Positions 25,797-34,330 of a stretch of 64,000 bases of DNA are shown here, one piece after another. Both the position numbers and the translations under genes were made by a program. Origin of the DNA: Kiritimatiellaceae bacterium (GTDB lineage Bacteria > Verrucomicrobiota > Kiritimatiellia > Kiritimatiellales > Tichowtungiaceae); the NCBI GenBank assembly GCA_013141415.1, contig JABFQY010000005.1, positions 124,001 through 188,000 of the forward strand, read 5' to 3'. How positions within the stretch are numbered: the stretch's first letter is position 1; each line of letters starts with the position of its first letter. The notes under the pieces were generated by a model that saw nothing but the letters and a program-made list of their open reading frames with translations, did not search any database and was not told the DNA's origin.

Positions 25797-26345
25797 ATTA
25801 GCAATCAGAATTACAAAGAGCGGCCGCGCAGAGAGTTCGGCCCGAGAATGAACAATCAGATCCGTGTGCCCGAGATTCGCTGTATCGACGAAAACGGCGA
25901 ACAGATGGGAATCATACCGACCCGCCAGGCGCTGGTACGCGCCCACGAAGCGGGCCTCGACCTCGTAGAAATCTCCGCCACATGCAAGCCGCCGGTCTGC
26001 CGTATTATGGATCACGGCAAGTTCAAGTTTGAGCAGGAGAAAAAGAAAAAAGAGCAGAAGAAGAAGCAGGTTGCTGCCAAGCTCAAAGAAGTCAAATTCC
26101 ATGTCAACGTCGGCGACCATGACTACCAGACTAAGCTACGTCACACGCATGAATTTATTGCTGGCGGAGACCGTGTCAAAGTTTCCCTCATGTTCCGCGG
26201 ACGTGAAAACGCCCACCGCGAACTCGGGTTCGAGCTGATGAAGCGTATCATTGCTGACTGCGCCGAAATGGCCGCCATCGAACAGGCTCCGCGCCTGATG
26301 GGCCGCAACATCTTCATGATGATCGTCCCGAAAAAGACAAAATAA
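25797..26345 (+). CDS. infC: Translation initiation factor IF-3, AUU start
   Basis: IF-3 binds the 30S subunit and checks the initiation codon. The best start is the ATT at 25797: it has a strong GGGAGGA site four bases upstream and is in frame, whereas the first ATG (25848) has no good site. Initiation at AUU allows IF-3 to repress its own synthesis, as known in E. coli. The protein is 182 residues with the N-terminal NNQIRVPEIRCID signature, a Lys-rich linker (KKKKEQKKKQ) and the C-terminal domain with VGDHDYQTKLRH. It lies 27 bases after thrS. A terminator follows at once, so rpmI and rplT are not in this operon. Confidence 0.93.
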   Translation: MSNQNYKERPRREFGPRMNNQIRVPEIRCIDENGEQMGIIPTRQALVRAHEAGLDLVEISATCKPPVCRIMDHGKFKFEQEKKKKEQKKKQVAAKLKEVKFHVNVGDHDYQTKLRHTHEFIAGGDRVKVSLMFRGRENAHRELGFELMKRIIADCAEMAAIEQAPRLMGRNIFMMIVPKKTK

Positions 26346-26365
26346 TTTTCAATCTCCGGAAAACA

Positions 26366-26399
26366 AAAAAGCCGTTCCAAATTTCCGGAACGGCTTTTT
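26366..26399 (+). terminator. Intrinsic terminator after infC, usable from both sides
   Basis: GCCGTTCC (26371-26378) pairs with GGAACGGC (26387-26394). A T-run follows on the plus strand and an A-run precedes, so it can end infC as well as the convergent esterase gene. Confidence 0.88.
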
Positions 26400-26402
26400 G
26401 TC

Positions 26403-27623
26403 TTATACGACAGGTAAGGGACGGGTGTATTCGCGCACGGCTTCTACGGCGCGCCGCTGAATGAATGTCGCAATGTCCGGATCAATGGCGACCTGCTGAA
26501 CCAGAACAGCGGGCGGAGGGAAGCTGGCGCCGCCGGTCAGCGCGGCGTAAAAGGTGCAGGCGACCGCATACCCGCCGTACATTCCCATGTGAACGGTGTC
26601 GGCATTATGCCACGTCAGGTCAGGCCGCTTCTCATAACAGCGGCGCAGCGTTTCGCACACCGGAACAATCGGTGCACCGATTGCCCGTCCTACACCAGTG
26701 CATTGTTTCATGAAGGTGCGCCGTTCAGTATCGGTCGCACTCCGGTGACCGGGCTGGGCATAAAGCAATGGTTTCGCGCCGCCTGCCTTGATCGCAATGT
26801 CAAATTTTTCGGCATACTCCACGAACTGTGCGGCGGCATCCAGTTGCTTGTCGTATTCCTGCAGAACCACAAAATCAAATCCGCCGGATTTGATCCGGTC
26901 AAGCGCATCGGTCTGGTTGTAGTGAAACTCAAGATTTTTTCCGCCATGAACGGACCGGTGCGGTTCGATCCTCAGGTCGCAGGTTCCGATCTCAAGCATG
27001 GCCTGTACGCTCTCGGGGGTGGCCCAGAAAAAAGTCATGCTGTTACCGATAAAAAGAATTTTCAGTTTCCGGGCATCCGGCGAAGTCGGCTGCCGCTTGC
27101 CGATAAATAAATCGGCAGCATTTGCGACCGGCGTAATCTGTCGGATGGTTTTCGGCGTTCCCTCCCGGGTTGAAAATACCTCGATACCGGAGATCATGCC
27201 GTTGATGGTGAACTCGATATCGATCCGGTCTGTAGCGGTGCATCCGGCGTATTCAACGACTGTGGGGCAGGCGAAGCCGCCAGCTGCGCGGTACGGATCA
27301 AAATCGGACAGAACCTCCGCGCCGTTTATCTTCACTCCGAAAGAGCGCCCGCCCAGCTGATAATTGCAGTCGTACGTTTCGGCAAAATGGAGGCGGACGA
27401 TGTACGTTCCGGCTTTAACCGGAAGACTGTACCGCTCCATGCCGTAGTGTTCACTGCGGTAGACTTCCGGCGCATCGGCACAGTGAATGGGCAGTGTTTC
27501 TTCCCGGACGGCCATCAGCCCTCCGGTGAAAAAACCGTCGGCCATCCAGCGGTTTCCGTCCGTATCGGTGTACTCACTCGCGCTTCCGCAATTGATCCGG
27601 TAAACAACATCCATAGGGTTCAA
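26403..27623 (-). CDS. Malectin domain plus SGNH hydrolase protein
   Basis: A protein of about 406 residues. The N-terminal 165 residues look like a malectin carbohydrate-binding domain (YRINCGS at the start, YIVRLHFAE in the middle, IDIEF and ISGIEVF at the end). The second part is an SGNH/GDSL-type hydrolase with the block I motif ILFIGNSMTFFW (about 190) and a possible catalytic Asp/His near WHNADTVHMG, so a carbohydrate esterase is likely. There is no signal peptide, which is unusual for such a pair. The annotated end is a TTG at 27623; an ATG at 27614 is equally possible, and neither has a clear ribosome site. Confidence 0.7.
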   Translation of the reverse strand: MNPMDVVYRINCGSASEYTDTDGNRWMADGFFTGGLMAVREETLPIHCADAPEVYRSEHYGMERYSLPVKAGTYIVRLHFAETYDCNYQLGGRSFGVKINGAEVLSDFDPYRAAGGFACPTVVEYAGCTATDRIDIEFTINGMISGIEVFSTREGTPKTIRQITPVANAADLFIGKRQPTSPDARKLKILFIGNSMTFFWATPESVQAMLEIGTCDLRIEPHRSVHGGKNLEFHYNQTDALDRIKSGGFDFVVLQEYDKQLDAAAQFVEYAEKFDIAIKAGGAKPLLYAQPGHRSATDTERRTFMKQCTGVGRAIGAPIVPVCETLRRCYEKRPDLTWHNADTVHMGMYGGYAVACTFYAALTGGASFPPPAVLVQQVAIDPDIATFIQRRAVEAVREYTRPLPVV

Positions 27624-27714
27624 GATATGAGAAATTCTGGCGGGCTGTCAGCAGAATTCGGCGCACATGCCTTCGAAGTTTAAATCAAGCTCTCGCGCTG
27701 CGCCGCACTATTCC

Positions 27715-28395
27715 TCAATGCACTTGCTGGAACAGGACAACGCCATCCGGATGGAACTCGAGATGCAGGCCGTATTGCTTTTTCAACCACTGGAAACTCC
27801 GGCGCGAGAAAAAGCAGACGTGCGTTGCGTCGTCTTTGTAGAACCACTTGTCGAACGTCGGGGCATCGTCGCGCAGCTGGGTCATAATGCCGATCCAGCC
27901 GCCGGGCTTCACCAGCCGCAGGAACCGTTCGAACTCTTCGCGCGGACGGCAGAAATGCTCCATCGTTTCCGAGCAGGTCAGAAAGTCGTACTGCTTTTCT
28001 AAAACCGCCGGATCGTTGGCGAAGTGCAGGTCGTAGTTGTCACAGGCATAACCGGCTTCTTCGAACAGCACCGAAAGCGTCGGCTCTTGTCCGCAGCCGA
28101 AGTCGAGTCCGCACGCGCCGGGCGAGAGTTTCTTTTGCAAAGGCCTGCCCTGAGCTACGTCGAAGGGGCGGAACAGCCGGTTCAGAAATTCGCGGTAGCC
28201 GGAATCGGCCAGACTTTGACTATGGAAATCATAGCGCGCCTTTTCCGCTTCGGGTGAAAGGTGAAATTCCGGCGGAACGAAAACTAGATCGCACTGCGGA
28301 CAGTGGAAGTACTCGCGCTTCCGGTCGCGGTGAAACAGCTCCGTCGCGCCGTTGGCACAAAGCGGGCAGGCTGAAATAGATTCTTGTTTCGTCAT
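27715..28395 (-). CDS. Class I SAM-dependent methyltransferase with N-terminal zinc-ribbon
   Basis: A 226-residue methyltransferase. The N-terminus has two CxxC pairs (CPLCANG and CPQC), followed by the SAM-binding motif CGLDFGCGQEPTLSVL and the post-motif FLTCSETMEHF. Similar proteins accompany surface glycan genes, but no substrate can be given. A stretch of about ten residues (FDVAQGRPLQ) just before motif I is encoded by an interspersed repeat (28139-28168) and is not part of the fold. Neighbours are unrelated. Confidence 0.8.
   Translation of the reverse strand: MTKQESISACPLCANGATELFHRDRKREYFHCPQCDLVFVPPEFHLSPEAEKARYDFHSQSLADSGYREFLNRLFRPFDVAQGRPLQKKLSPGACGLDFGCGQEPTLSVLFEEAGYACDNYDLHFANDPAVLEKQYDFLTCSETMEHFCRPREEFERFLRLVKPGGWIGIMTQLRDDAPTFDKWFYKDDATHVCFFSRRSFQWLKKQYGLHLEFHPDGVVLFQQVH
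28139..28168. repeat. Interspersed repeat inserted in the methyltransferase gene
   Basis: The reverse strand reads CCCCTTCGACGTAGCTCAGG then GCAGGCCTTT, a short interspersed repeat common in environmental bacteria and translated here as FDVAQGRP. The ends of the same repeat (CCCTTCGACT, CGCTCAGG) are seen upstream of greA at about 13864-13912. Confidence 0.55.
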
Positions 28396-28440
28396 GAGGA
28401 CGAAAAGCTACCACGCCCGCACAACAACGCAAAAGAGCAA

Positions 28441-28521
28441 TGGCCACAAAAAACACGAAAATGCACAAAATGAGATATTTTCCCGCAGTTCTTCTCGTGA
28501 ACTTTTGTGTTTTTTGTGGCT
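28441..28521. repeat. A/T-rich inverted repeat
   Basis: TGGCCACAAAAAACAC at 28441 is mirrored by GTGTTTTTTGTGGCTA at 28507-28522. This is an interspersed-type element with about 50 bases between its arms. It fills much of the 248-base gap between the methyltransferase and the nuclease-like gene; the rest of the gap shows nothing. Confidence 0.6.
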
Positions 28522-28676
28522 ATGAAATCCAGATATTCCGGATTCTGTTGCCGGATGGAATCCCCAAACCGTCGCTGAACCCATTTGACGAAGAGTTCGC
28601 CTCAACCTAGACTCGCTCCCATTCAGCGCCTGACAATTTTGTTATGACGCACATTAAATGTTTGGTAGGGGATGAA

Positions 28677-29144
28677 ATGAGTAAGCTGGAGAACGAAGTT
28701 GCAAGTGCCCTAGCGAAGGCAGACATCCAGTTCGAGTGTCAGAACAAAATACCATTGGATGATTGGCCTTGGAAGAGACCGCGTTCTCATAAACCGAAAT
28801 GCGATTTCTTTCTGCCGCAAGCGTCTATTTATGTAGAGGTCAAAGGGTTCATGACAATCCACGCCATGGCTAAAATGTCGTGGCTTTGCCGTCAGAAGAA
28901 CATCCGGTATTACATACTCCAAGGAAGTGAGACCGATTGGAATCCGTACCTGAATTCTCCACTAAACAACCCAAGCCCGTCTCAGCGCACCATTCAACAG
29001 AATATTGAGCAGCAGATTCAGGAACTCCGTTTATTTATCCAGCACGGTTCGGATGGCACCTCTCAATTATCACTGGCTCGCCTCAAAGACTATATTCGGA
29101 TCAGGATCGAAGAGTATACCGGTTGGAATGGCGAATGGTACTGA
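28677..29144 (+). CDS. Small PD-(D/E)XK nuclease-like protein
   Basis: A small protein, 155 residues from the ATG at 28677, chosen for its GGGGA site; an ATG at 28644 would add 11 residues. The middle contains KCDFFLPQASIYVEVKGF, which supplies the Asp and the Glu-x-Lys of a PD-(D/E)XK nuclease core. A helix rich in Gln (QRTIQQNIEQQIQELRLF) follows. It resembles stand-alone endonuclease-like proteins of phages or mobile regions. Its base composition is more AT-rich than its neighbours, and it lies between repeat-filled gaps, so horizontal transfer is likely. No methyltransferase partner is adjacent. Confidence 0.6.
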   Translation: MSKLENEVASALAKADIQFECQNKIPLDDWPWKRPRSHKPKCDFFLPQASIYVEVKGFMTIHAMAKMSWLCRQKNIRYYILQGSETDWNPYLNSPLNNPSPSQRTIQQNIEQQIQELRLFIQHGSDGTSQLSLARLKDYIRIRIEEYTGWNGEWY

Positions 29145-29154
29145 TGTCTTGTCT

Positions 29155-29955
29155 ATGAACAATTTTGAACTCAAGGGTTTAGTGATTCCGGTGGCGACTC
29201 CGTTTATGGAGAGCGGGGCGATTGATTTCGGCGCGTTTCTGGCGCACCTCGACTGGTTGGCCGAGTGCGGCGTACACAATCTGCTGGTGAACGGCACGAC
29301 CGGCGAGTTTTTTTCGCTGACGCCTGCCGAACAGTTGCAACTGCTGCAAGTCGCCCGCGAAAACTGGGACGGAATCGTTATTGCCCACACCGGCAGTCCG
29401 GTGCTTTCAACTTGCATGGAAGCCGCTCATACTGCCGAAGAGAGCGGCGCCGATTTTATCGCCGCGTTGCCCCCGTTTTATTTAGCCGGTGCGCCAGCCG
29501 CCGGTCTGGCCCGCTGGTTTAATGTGCTGGCTGAGTCCACCGCGCTTCCGTTGATTCTCTATAACTTTCCAAAGCATACCGGCAATCCGCTGACGCCCGA
29601 GATTCTGGCGCAGGTTCCTCACTACGGAATGAAAGATTCTTCCGCCGACCTCTCCCTCATTCCAGCGACACCGCGCTACTTTGTCGGCGGCGACCGCAAA
29701 ATCTCCGCTGCGTACGCGGCGGGGGCCAAAGGGTTTGTCAGTGCCTCGGCCAATATTGATCCGCTTCCATACATTCGAATCGAACGGGAGAGGACACCCG
29801 AAAATCAAGCGGCGGTGGATGCGGTGAACGCCCGAACCAACGGACCGTTCGCCATCGCCCGCATCAAGCAGGCTCTCTCCGAAATCATTCCCGGCTATCC
29901 GCCGTATGTCCGCCCGCCTCTAAGTACGGAATTTTTTCACCACCCGCTTCGCTAG
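29155..29955 (+). CDS. Dihydrodipicolinate synthase/N-acetylneuraminate lyase family aldolase
   Basis: A 266-residue class I aldolase-type TIM barrel of the DapA/NanA family. The N-terminal VIPVATPF, the phosphate/carboxylate loop NGTTGEFFSLT, the proton-relay Tyr in LYNFPKHTG and the Schiff-base Lys in YGMKDSSAD are all present. It is about 25-30 residues shorter than normal. The last eight residues (FFHHPLR) are read from an inverted repeat that also gives the stop, suggesting the native C-terminus was replaced. Lysine pathway DapA and sugar-acid lyase are both possible; the shortened C-terminus does not decide. Confidence 0.8.
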   Translation: MNNFELKGLVIPVATPFMESGAIDFGAFLAHLDWLAECGVHNLLVNGTTGEFFSLTPAEQLQLLQVARENWDGIVIAHTGSPVLSTCMEAAHTAEESGADFIAALPPFYLAGAPAAGLARWFNVLAESTALPLILYNFPKHTGNPLTPEILAQVPHYGMKDSSADLSLIPATPRYFVGGDRKISAAYAAGAKGFVSASANIDPLPYIRIERERTPENQAAVDAVNARTNGPFAIARIKQALSEIIPGYPPYVRPPLSTEFFHHPLR

Positions 29956-30041
29956 AGAAGACTTCGGAGTAAGGCAGAGGACTCCCCGACTTTCTACTCT
30001 AAATCCCTCTGACTTCCTCCAGCGAAGCGGGTGGTAGAAAA
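29932..30041. repeat. Inverted repeat spanning the end of the aldolase gene
   Basis: The arm with CACCACCCGCTTCGCT (29932-29953) is mirrored by AGCGAAGCGGGTGGTAG (30021-30041). The arms are about 70 bases apart. The left arm encodes the C-terminus and the stop of the aldolase. It may also end transcription. Confidence 0.65.
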
Positions 30042-30084
30042 TCTTTTTTCAGATTACAATCCACACCCATCAGCCTAATTCCGT

Positions 30085-31752
30085 ATGACTCGTGGTAAAA
30101 ACATGAAAAAGAAGATTTTATTTCTCCAGCTTCCGCTGCTGGACAACGACACCTCGACGGCTCATGAAAATTTTCCGTTCGCGGCGCTCTGGCTGTCGCA
30201 CGCGCTGTCGCAGCATCCCGAAGGTGAGTTCTGGGAAGTTGTTCCGGCTCCGGCGAAGTGGGACGAACTGGATAACGCGCAGTTGCTCGAAAAGATTCTG
30301 GCGAGCGGCGTCGATGCCGTGGCGTTTACGCTTTGTCTCTGGAACGTCGAGCGCAGTCTGCGAATCGCCCGGCAGTTGAAGGAAGCGCGCCCGGAACTTT
30401 TCCTGATGGCGGGCGGCCCGGAGATTTCGGAAGACCATCCGTTTTTGCTGGAGGAGCCGGTTTTTAATGCGCTGGTGACCGGCGAAGGCGAGGCGGTTTT
30501 CCCAGAGATTCTTAAAGGAATCCGCGCCGGTAAATTGCCTGCGTATGACAACGTGCTGATTTCATCGGATAAAGGATGGAAGCGCGGAAGCAAGCCGCCG
30601 CCACAGATCGATCTGGCGTCGGTGCAGGTTCCAGTGGCGTCACTGATGGAATGCATTAAGGTGCGTCCGGCGGTTTATATCGAAACATCGCGCGGCTGTC
30701 CGCTGACCTGCACCTACTGCCGCTATCACCATTTGCAGAAAGGCGTCCGCGCACTTCCGGCGGAAGCGGCGGCGCGGCGCGTCCAGCAGTTGCGCGATGC
30801 CGGTGCGCGGGAAATCCGTTTTGTTGATCCGACCTTTAACGCCCGCGCCGACTTTATCCAATTGCTGGAACGGCTGGCGGAAATCAACACCGACCGGAAG
30901 CTGGGATTTTTCGCCGAACTGCGCGCCGATACGCTGACGCCGGAGCAGGCGGCGCTGATGGCGAAGGTTAATTTTCTGGACGTGGAGATCGGCGTGCAAA
31001 GTACCGATCCGAAAGTGCTGCGCACCATCCGCCGTCCGGCAAATATCGCGCAAGTTGAGCGCGGCATTCGGCTGCTGACCGGCGCGGGCGTCAAGGTGAC
31101 GCTCGACCTGATGTACGGTCTGCCGGAACAGACTCTGGGCGATGTGCTCCGCAGTATCGAATGGGCGCGCAGTCTTGGGCCGAATATCACCATCCAATGT
31201 ATGCAGACGCTTTTATTGCCGGGTACCGATCTTCGCGAGCAGGCGGAGCAATACGGAATGCAGGCGATGACGCTTCCGCCGTACGGCGTGTTTTCCACTT
31301 CGACGATGCCGGAGGACGATATGCGCCGGATCGAAGTTCTGTTGCATGACAGCGCCGACATGCCGGCCGATCCGGTGACGGCGCGCTTTACCGGCTACCG
31401 GCTGAGCGGTTTGTTTCAGGATCGCGTCGGACAAAACCGTCGCGCGGTAACGTTTCACGGAAGCGACTTGCCGGAAATCTGCCGGATGATCGAACAGCTA
31501 ATTACCGATGAACCGGATATGCTCTGGCAGTTTGTACTTTGTCCGGAACGTGAAGAGCCAATTGAGTTTCTGGAAGCGCTGATTGCGGTCATCAAAAAAC
31601 AACCGCCGCATCTGCTCGACCGCTTTGCTTCGGCGGAGCTGTTCGGACAGATCGCCTCGCGGCGTATTTTTGTCCGGCTGAAAAAAGGCCGGACGTATGA
31701 TGCCGAATGGCGCGAACAGGTCGAAGAATTGCTCGGCCGTCATTTTGTGTAA
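30085..31752 (+). CDS. B12-binding domain radical SAM protein
   Basis: A 555-residue radical SAM enzyme with a cobalamin-binding-type N-terminal domain (about residues 1-160; ILFLQLPLLDND, then AVAFTLCLWNVERSLRIA and MAGGPEIS). The cluster site is ETSRGCPLTCTYCRY (CxxxCxxC, about residue 203), followed by SAM-barrel segments ending in DLMYGLPEQT and a C-terminal domain of about 150 residues. The family does methyl transfers or ring changes; the substrate is unknown. An internal ATG at 30103 (MKKKILF) fits the fold start better. The ABC-F gene follows but is unlikely to share its job. Confidence 0.82.
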   Translation: MTRGKNMKKKILFLQLPLLDNDTSTAHENFPFAALWLSHALSQHPEGEFWEVVPAPAKWDELDNAQLLEKILASGVDAVAFTLCLWNVERSLRIARQLKEARPELFLMAGGPEISEDHPFLLEEPVFNALVTGEGEAVFPEILKGIRAGKLPAYDNVLISSDKGWKRGSKPPPQIDLASVQVPVASLMECIKVRPAVYIETSRGCPLTCTYCRYHHLQKGVRALPAEAAARRVQQLRDAGAREIRFVDPTFNARADFIQLLERLAEINTDRKLGFFAELRADTLTPEQAALMAKVNFLDVEIGVQSTDPKVLRTIRRPANIAQVERGIRLLTGAGVKVTLDLMYGLPEQTLGDVLRSIEWARSLGPNITIQCMQTLLLPGTDLREQAEQYGMQAMTLPPYGVFSTSTMPEDDMRRIEVLLHDSADMPADPVTARFTGYRLSGLFQDRVGQNRRAVTFHGSDLPEICRMIEQLITDEPDMLWQFVLCPEREEPIEFLEALIAVIKKQPPHLLDRFASAELFGQIASRRIFVRLKKGRTYDAEWREQVEELLGRHFV

Positions 31753-31798
31753 ATGCTGTTTGAATCGGCGCGCCGGACTGATACCTTCTCCGCCTCTT

Positions 31799-33571
31799 AT
31801 GGCATTACTCAGTTTACAGAACCTTCATATCGCGTTCGGCGGACCTTCGTTGCTCGACGGCGTGACGTTGCAGATCGAGCCGGGCGAGCGCATCTGTCTG
31901 GTCGGACGCAACGGGCAGGGGAAATCCACGCTGCTGAAAATTGTCAGCGGCGAACTGGAGCCGGACAAAGGCGAAATTGTCCGTTCGCGTGAAGTGAAGA
32001 TCGCCCGGTTACAGCAGACGGTTCCGCAGGATATTCATGGATCAGTCTATGATCTGGTTTCCAGCGACTGGAATCACGAGCACGCGCTGGATCATCCGGT
32101 GGAGAAAGCCATCTCGCTGCTGGGGCTCGATCCGGAGCAGGAATTTTCGGCACTCTCCGGCGGAATGCGCCGCCGTGCGCTGCTGGCGAAGGCGCTGGTG
32201 AACGAACCGGATCTACTGATTCTCGACGAGCCAACCAATCATCTCGATATCGAGTCCATTCAATGGCTGGAAAACTTTCTGCTGCGCTGGCGCGGCACGG
32301 TACTTTTTGTAACGCATGACCGCGTCTTTCTGAAAAAACTGGCGACGCGGATTGTCGAGCTCGATCGAGGGAACCTGACCAGCTGGGCCTGCGACTATGA
32401 AACCTATCTAGCCCGCCGTCAGGCACTGCTCGAAGCCGAAGAAGGGCAGCGAGCCGAGTTTGACCGTAAACTTGCGCAGGAAGAGGTTTGGATTCGTAAA
32501 GGGATCAAGGCCCGCCGGACGCGCAACGAAGGGCGTGTTCGTGAGCTGGAAAAGCTGAGGAAAGAACGTGGTCAACGGCGCGAACGCACCGGCACGGTTA
32601 AGCTCCAGCTGAACGAAGCAGAGATGTCCGGGCGCAAAGTGATCACTGCCAAAAATATTTCCTGCGGCTACGGCGGCGCGGACATTATCAAAGATTTTTC
32701 TGTCGAAATTCTGCGAGGCGACCGTATCGGCATCATCGGCCCGAACGGCTGCGGGAAGTCCACGCTGCTTAACGCCTTGCTGGGACAGCTTGCGCCGCGG
32801 CAGGGCGAGATTCGGCACGGCACGAAGCTGGAAGTTGCCTATTTCGACCAGCACCGCATTGCCCTCGATGAAACGAAGAGCGTGAAATGGAATCTTTGCG
32901 GCGACAATGAATATGTGAATACCGGCACAGGCCGTCAGCATGTGATTGGCTATCTGCAGAATTTTCTCTTTTCTCCCGCCGATGCCCGCCAGCCGGTCGG
33001 TTCGCTGTCCGGTGGTGAGCGCAACCGGCTGATGCTGGCGAAAATTTTTGCCCAGTCTTCCAATGTGCTGGTGCTCGACGAGCCGACCAATGACCTTGAT
33101 GTCGAAACACTCGACCTGCTTGAAGAGCTGTTGGTGGAATATCAGGGCACGGTGCTGCTTGTCAGCCATGACCGCGCTTTCATCAATAACGTGGTGACGG
33201 AAACGCTCGTGTTCGAAGGCAACGGACAGATTGCCGAGTATGTCGGCGGCTACGATGACTGGCTGGATCAGAGAAAGGCTAAGGAACAGGAGTCAGGGGG
33301 CAGGAGTCAGGAGTCAGGGGGCAGGGGACAGAAAATCCAAAAGCGCAAGCTGTCGAATAAAGAGCGCGAAGACCTGAAGAACCTGCCGAAAAAGATCGAA
33401 CAGCTTGAAGCAGAGCTGGCTGAACTGAATCAGAAATTGAATGCGCCGGACTTTTACCGCCGCCCGGCGGATGAAATTAAAAGCGTCACGGAACGTGCCG
33501 GAGTTGTTTCGGTGGAGATGGATGCCGCCTTCGCCCGCTGGGCGGAGATTGAAGAACTTCAGGCCAGTTGA
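31799..33571 (+). CDS. uup: ABC-F ATPase, Uup-like
   Basis: A soluble ABC-F protein of 590 residues with two nucleotide-binding domains: Walker A GRNGQGKSTL, signature LSGGMRRRALLAKAL, Walker B LLILDEPTNHLD in the first; GPNGCGKSTL, LSGGERNRLMLAK, VLDEPTNDLD in the second. The connecting linker and a C-terminal coiled coil (KNLPKKIEQLEAELAELNQK) are typical of Uup, which acts on ribosomes or DNA repair intermediates. The start at 31799 (MALLSLQNL) is chosen from the family. A G/A-rich tandem tract at 33287-33327 lengthens the linker before the coiled coil. Confidence 0.88.
   Translation: MALLSLQNLHIAFGGPSLLDGVTLQIEPGERICLVGRNGQGKSTLLKIVSGELEPDKGEIVRSREVKIARLQQTVPQDIHGSVYDLVSSDWNHEHALDHPVEKAISLLGLDPEQEFSALSGGMRRRALLAKALVNEPDLLILDEPTNHLDIESIQWLENFLLRWRGTVLFVTHDRVFLKKLATRIVELDRGNLTSWACDYETYLARRQALLEAEEGQRAEFDRKLAQEEVWIRKGIKARRTRNEGRVRELEKLRKERGQRRERTGTVKLQLNEAEMSGRKVITAKNISCGYGGADIIKDFSVEILRGDRIGIIGPNGCGKSTLLNALLGQLAPRQGEIRHGTKLEVAYFDQHRIALDETKSVKWNLCGDNEYVNTGTGRQHVIGYLQNFLFSPADARQPVGSLSGGERNRLMLAKIFAQSSNVLVLDEPTNDLDVETLDLLEELLVEYQGTVLLVSHDRAFINNVVTETLVFEGNGQIAEYVGGYDDWLDQRKAKEQESGGRSQESGGRGQKIQKRKLSNKEREDLKNLPKKIEQLEAELAELNQKLNAPDFYRRPADEIKSVTERAGVVSVEMDAAFARWAEIEELQAS
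33287..33327 (+). repeat. Short tandem tract (CAGGAGTCAGGGGG type) inside uup
   Basis: Repeated CAGGAGTCAGG/GGG units, encoding QESGGRSQESGGRGQ in the linker before the C-terminal coiled coil. This resembles an interspersed tandem repeat and probably changes copy number without breaking the frame. Confidence 0.6.
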
Positions 33572-34330
33572 TTATTCTTCGAGTGAGCGCAGGAGGCCTT
33601 TTAATGCCATCTCGGATTCCAGTGCCGGTTTGGATTTTTCTTCCTCAACCCGAACCAGTTTTTGAAGACCGGCGGCCAGCGTTTGTTTGGTTGATTCGGT
33701 GACGTGTTCGGGGTGGGCGTAGAGGTCTTCGATCAGTTTTTCGAGCGCGTGGCCCAGCTGTCCCTGTACTGTGCCGTCGTTCGCTTCCAGCGCTCTGGTG
33801 ACATGCGAACGGGAGGCCTTGTAGATTTTTTGCAGCACGCTGTGCAGCGTGGCGGGGTCTTCGGAAGAGGTAAACATCGCCAGCAAGGTGGGAAGATCGT
33901 CGGCGGTCAGGTCTTCGGGTATGGCTGCGGCGTCGGCGGCCAGAAAAGAGGCTATGGTCGGTTCCCGGCTCAGGAGATCTTTGATTTCAGAAATCAGCAT
34001 TTTGGGCGGACACTGCGCTTTGGCGAAAAATTTATAAACACCCAGCCTGGTGGCCTCGTCAACCAGTGTCCGGATGTATCCGCTGGAAAAGACGATCACA
34101 GGAATATGCCGCCAGAGCGGAACGTCACGGATCGCTTTGAGCAGTTCCACGCCGGAGATGCCGGGCATGTTCAGGTCGAGGACGATTGCATCCGGGCGGT
34201 TCTGGCCGAGTTTTTCAAGAGCTTCGTTTCCGCTGTGCGCTGCATCCACAGTGAACCCTTCGCTCTGAAGTTTGGCCTTGTAGAGCGTGGTTACGAACTG
34301 GTCATCGTCAATTAGCAGAATCGATTTCAT
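33572..34330 (-). CDS. Response regulator with REC domain and unknown C-terminal region
   Basis: A 252-residue protein. The N-terminal 120 residues are a receiver domain: acidic pocket LLIDDD, phosphoacceptor Asp in IVLDLNMPGISG (about residue 52) and the switch Lys in YKFFAKAQ. The C-terminal 130 residues, ending in a helical ALKGLLRSLEE tail, match no output domain that I recognise. It overlaps the HPt gene by four bases (ATGA at 34327-34330), so the two make a phosphorelay pair. No histidine kinase is in the window. Confidence 0.8.
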   Translation of the reverse strand: MKSILLIDDDQFVTTLYKAKLQSEGFTVDAAHSGNEALEKLGQNRPDAIVLDLNMPGISGVELLKAIRDVPLWRHIPVIVFSSGYIRTLVDEATRLGVYKFFAKAQCPPKMLISEIKDLLSREPTIASFLAADAAAIPEDLTADDLPTLLAMFTSSEDPATLHSVLQKIYKASRSHVTRALEANDGTVQGQLGHALEKLIEDLYAHPEHVTESTKQTLAAGLQKLVRVEEEKSKPALESEMALKGLLRSLEE

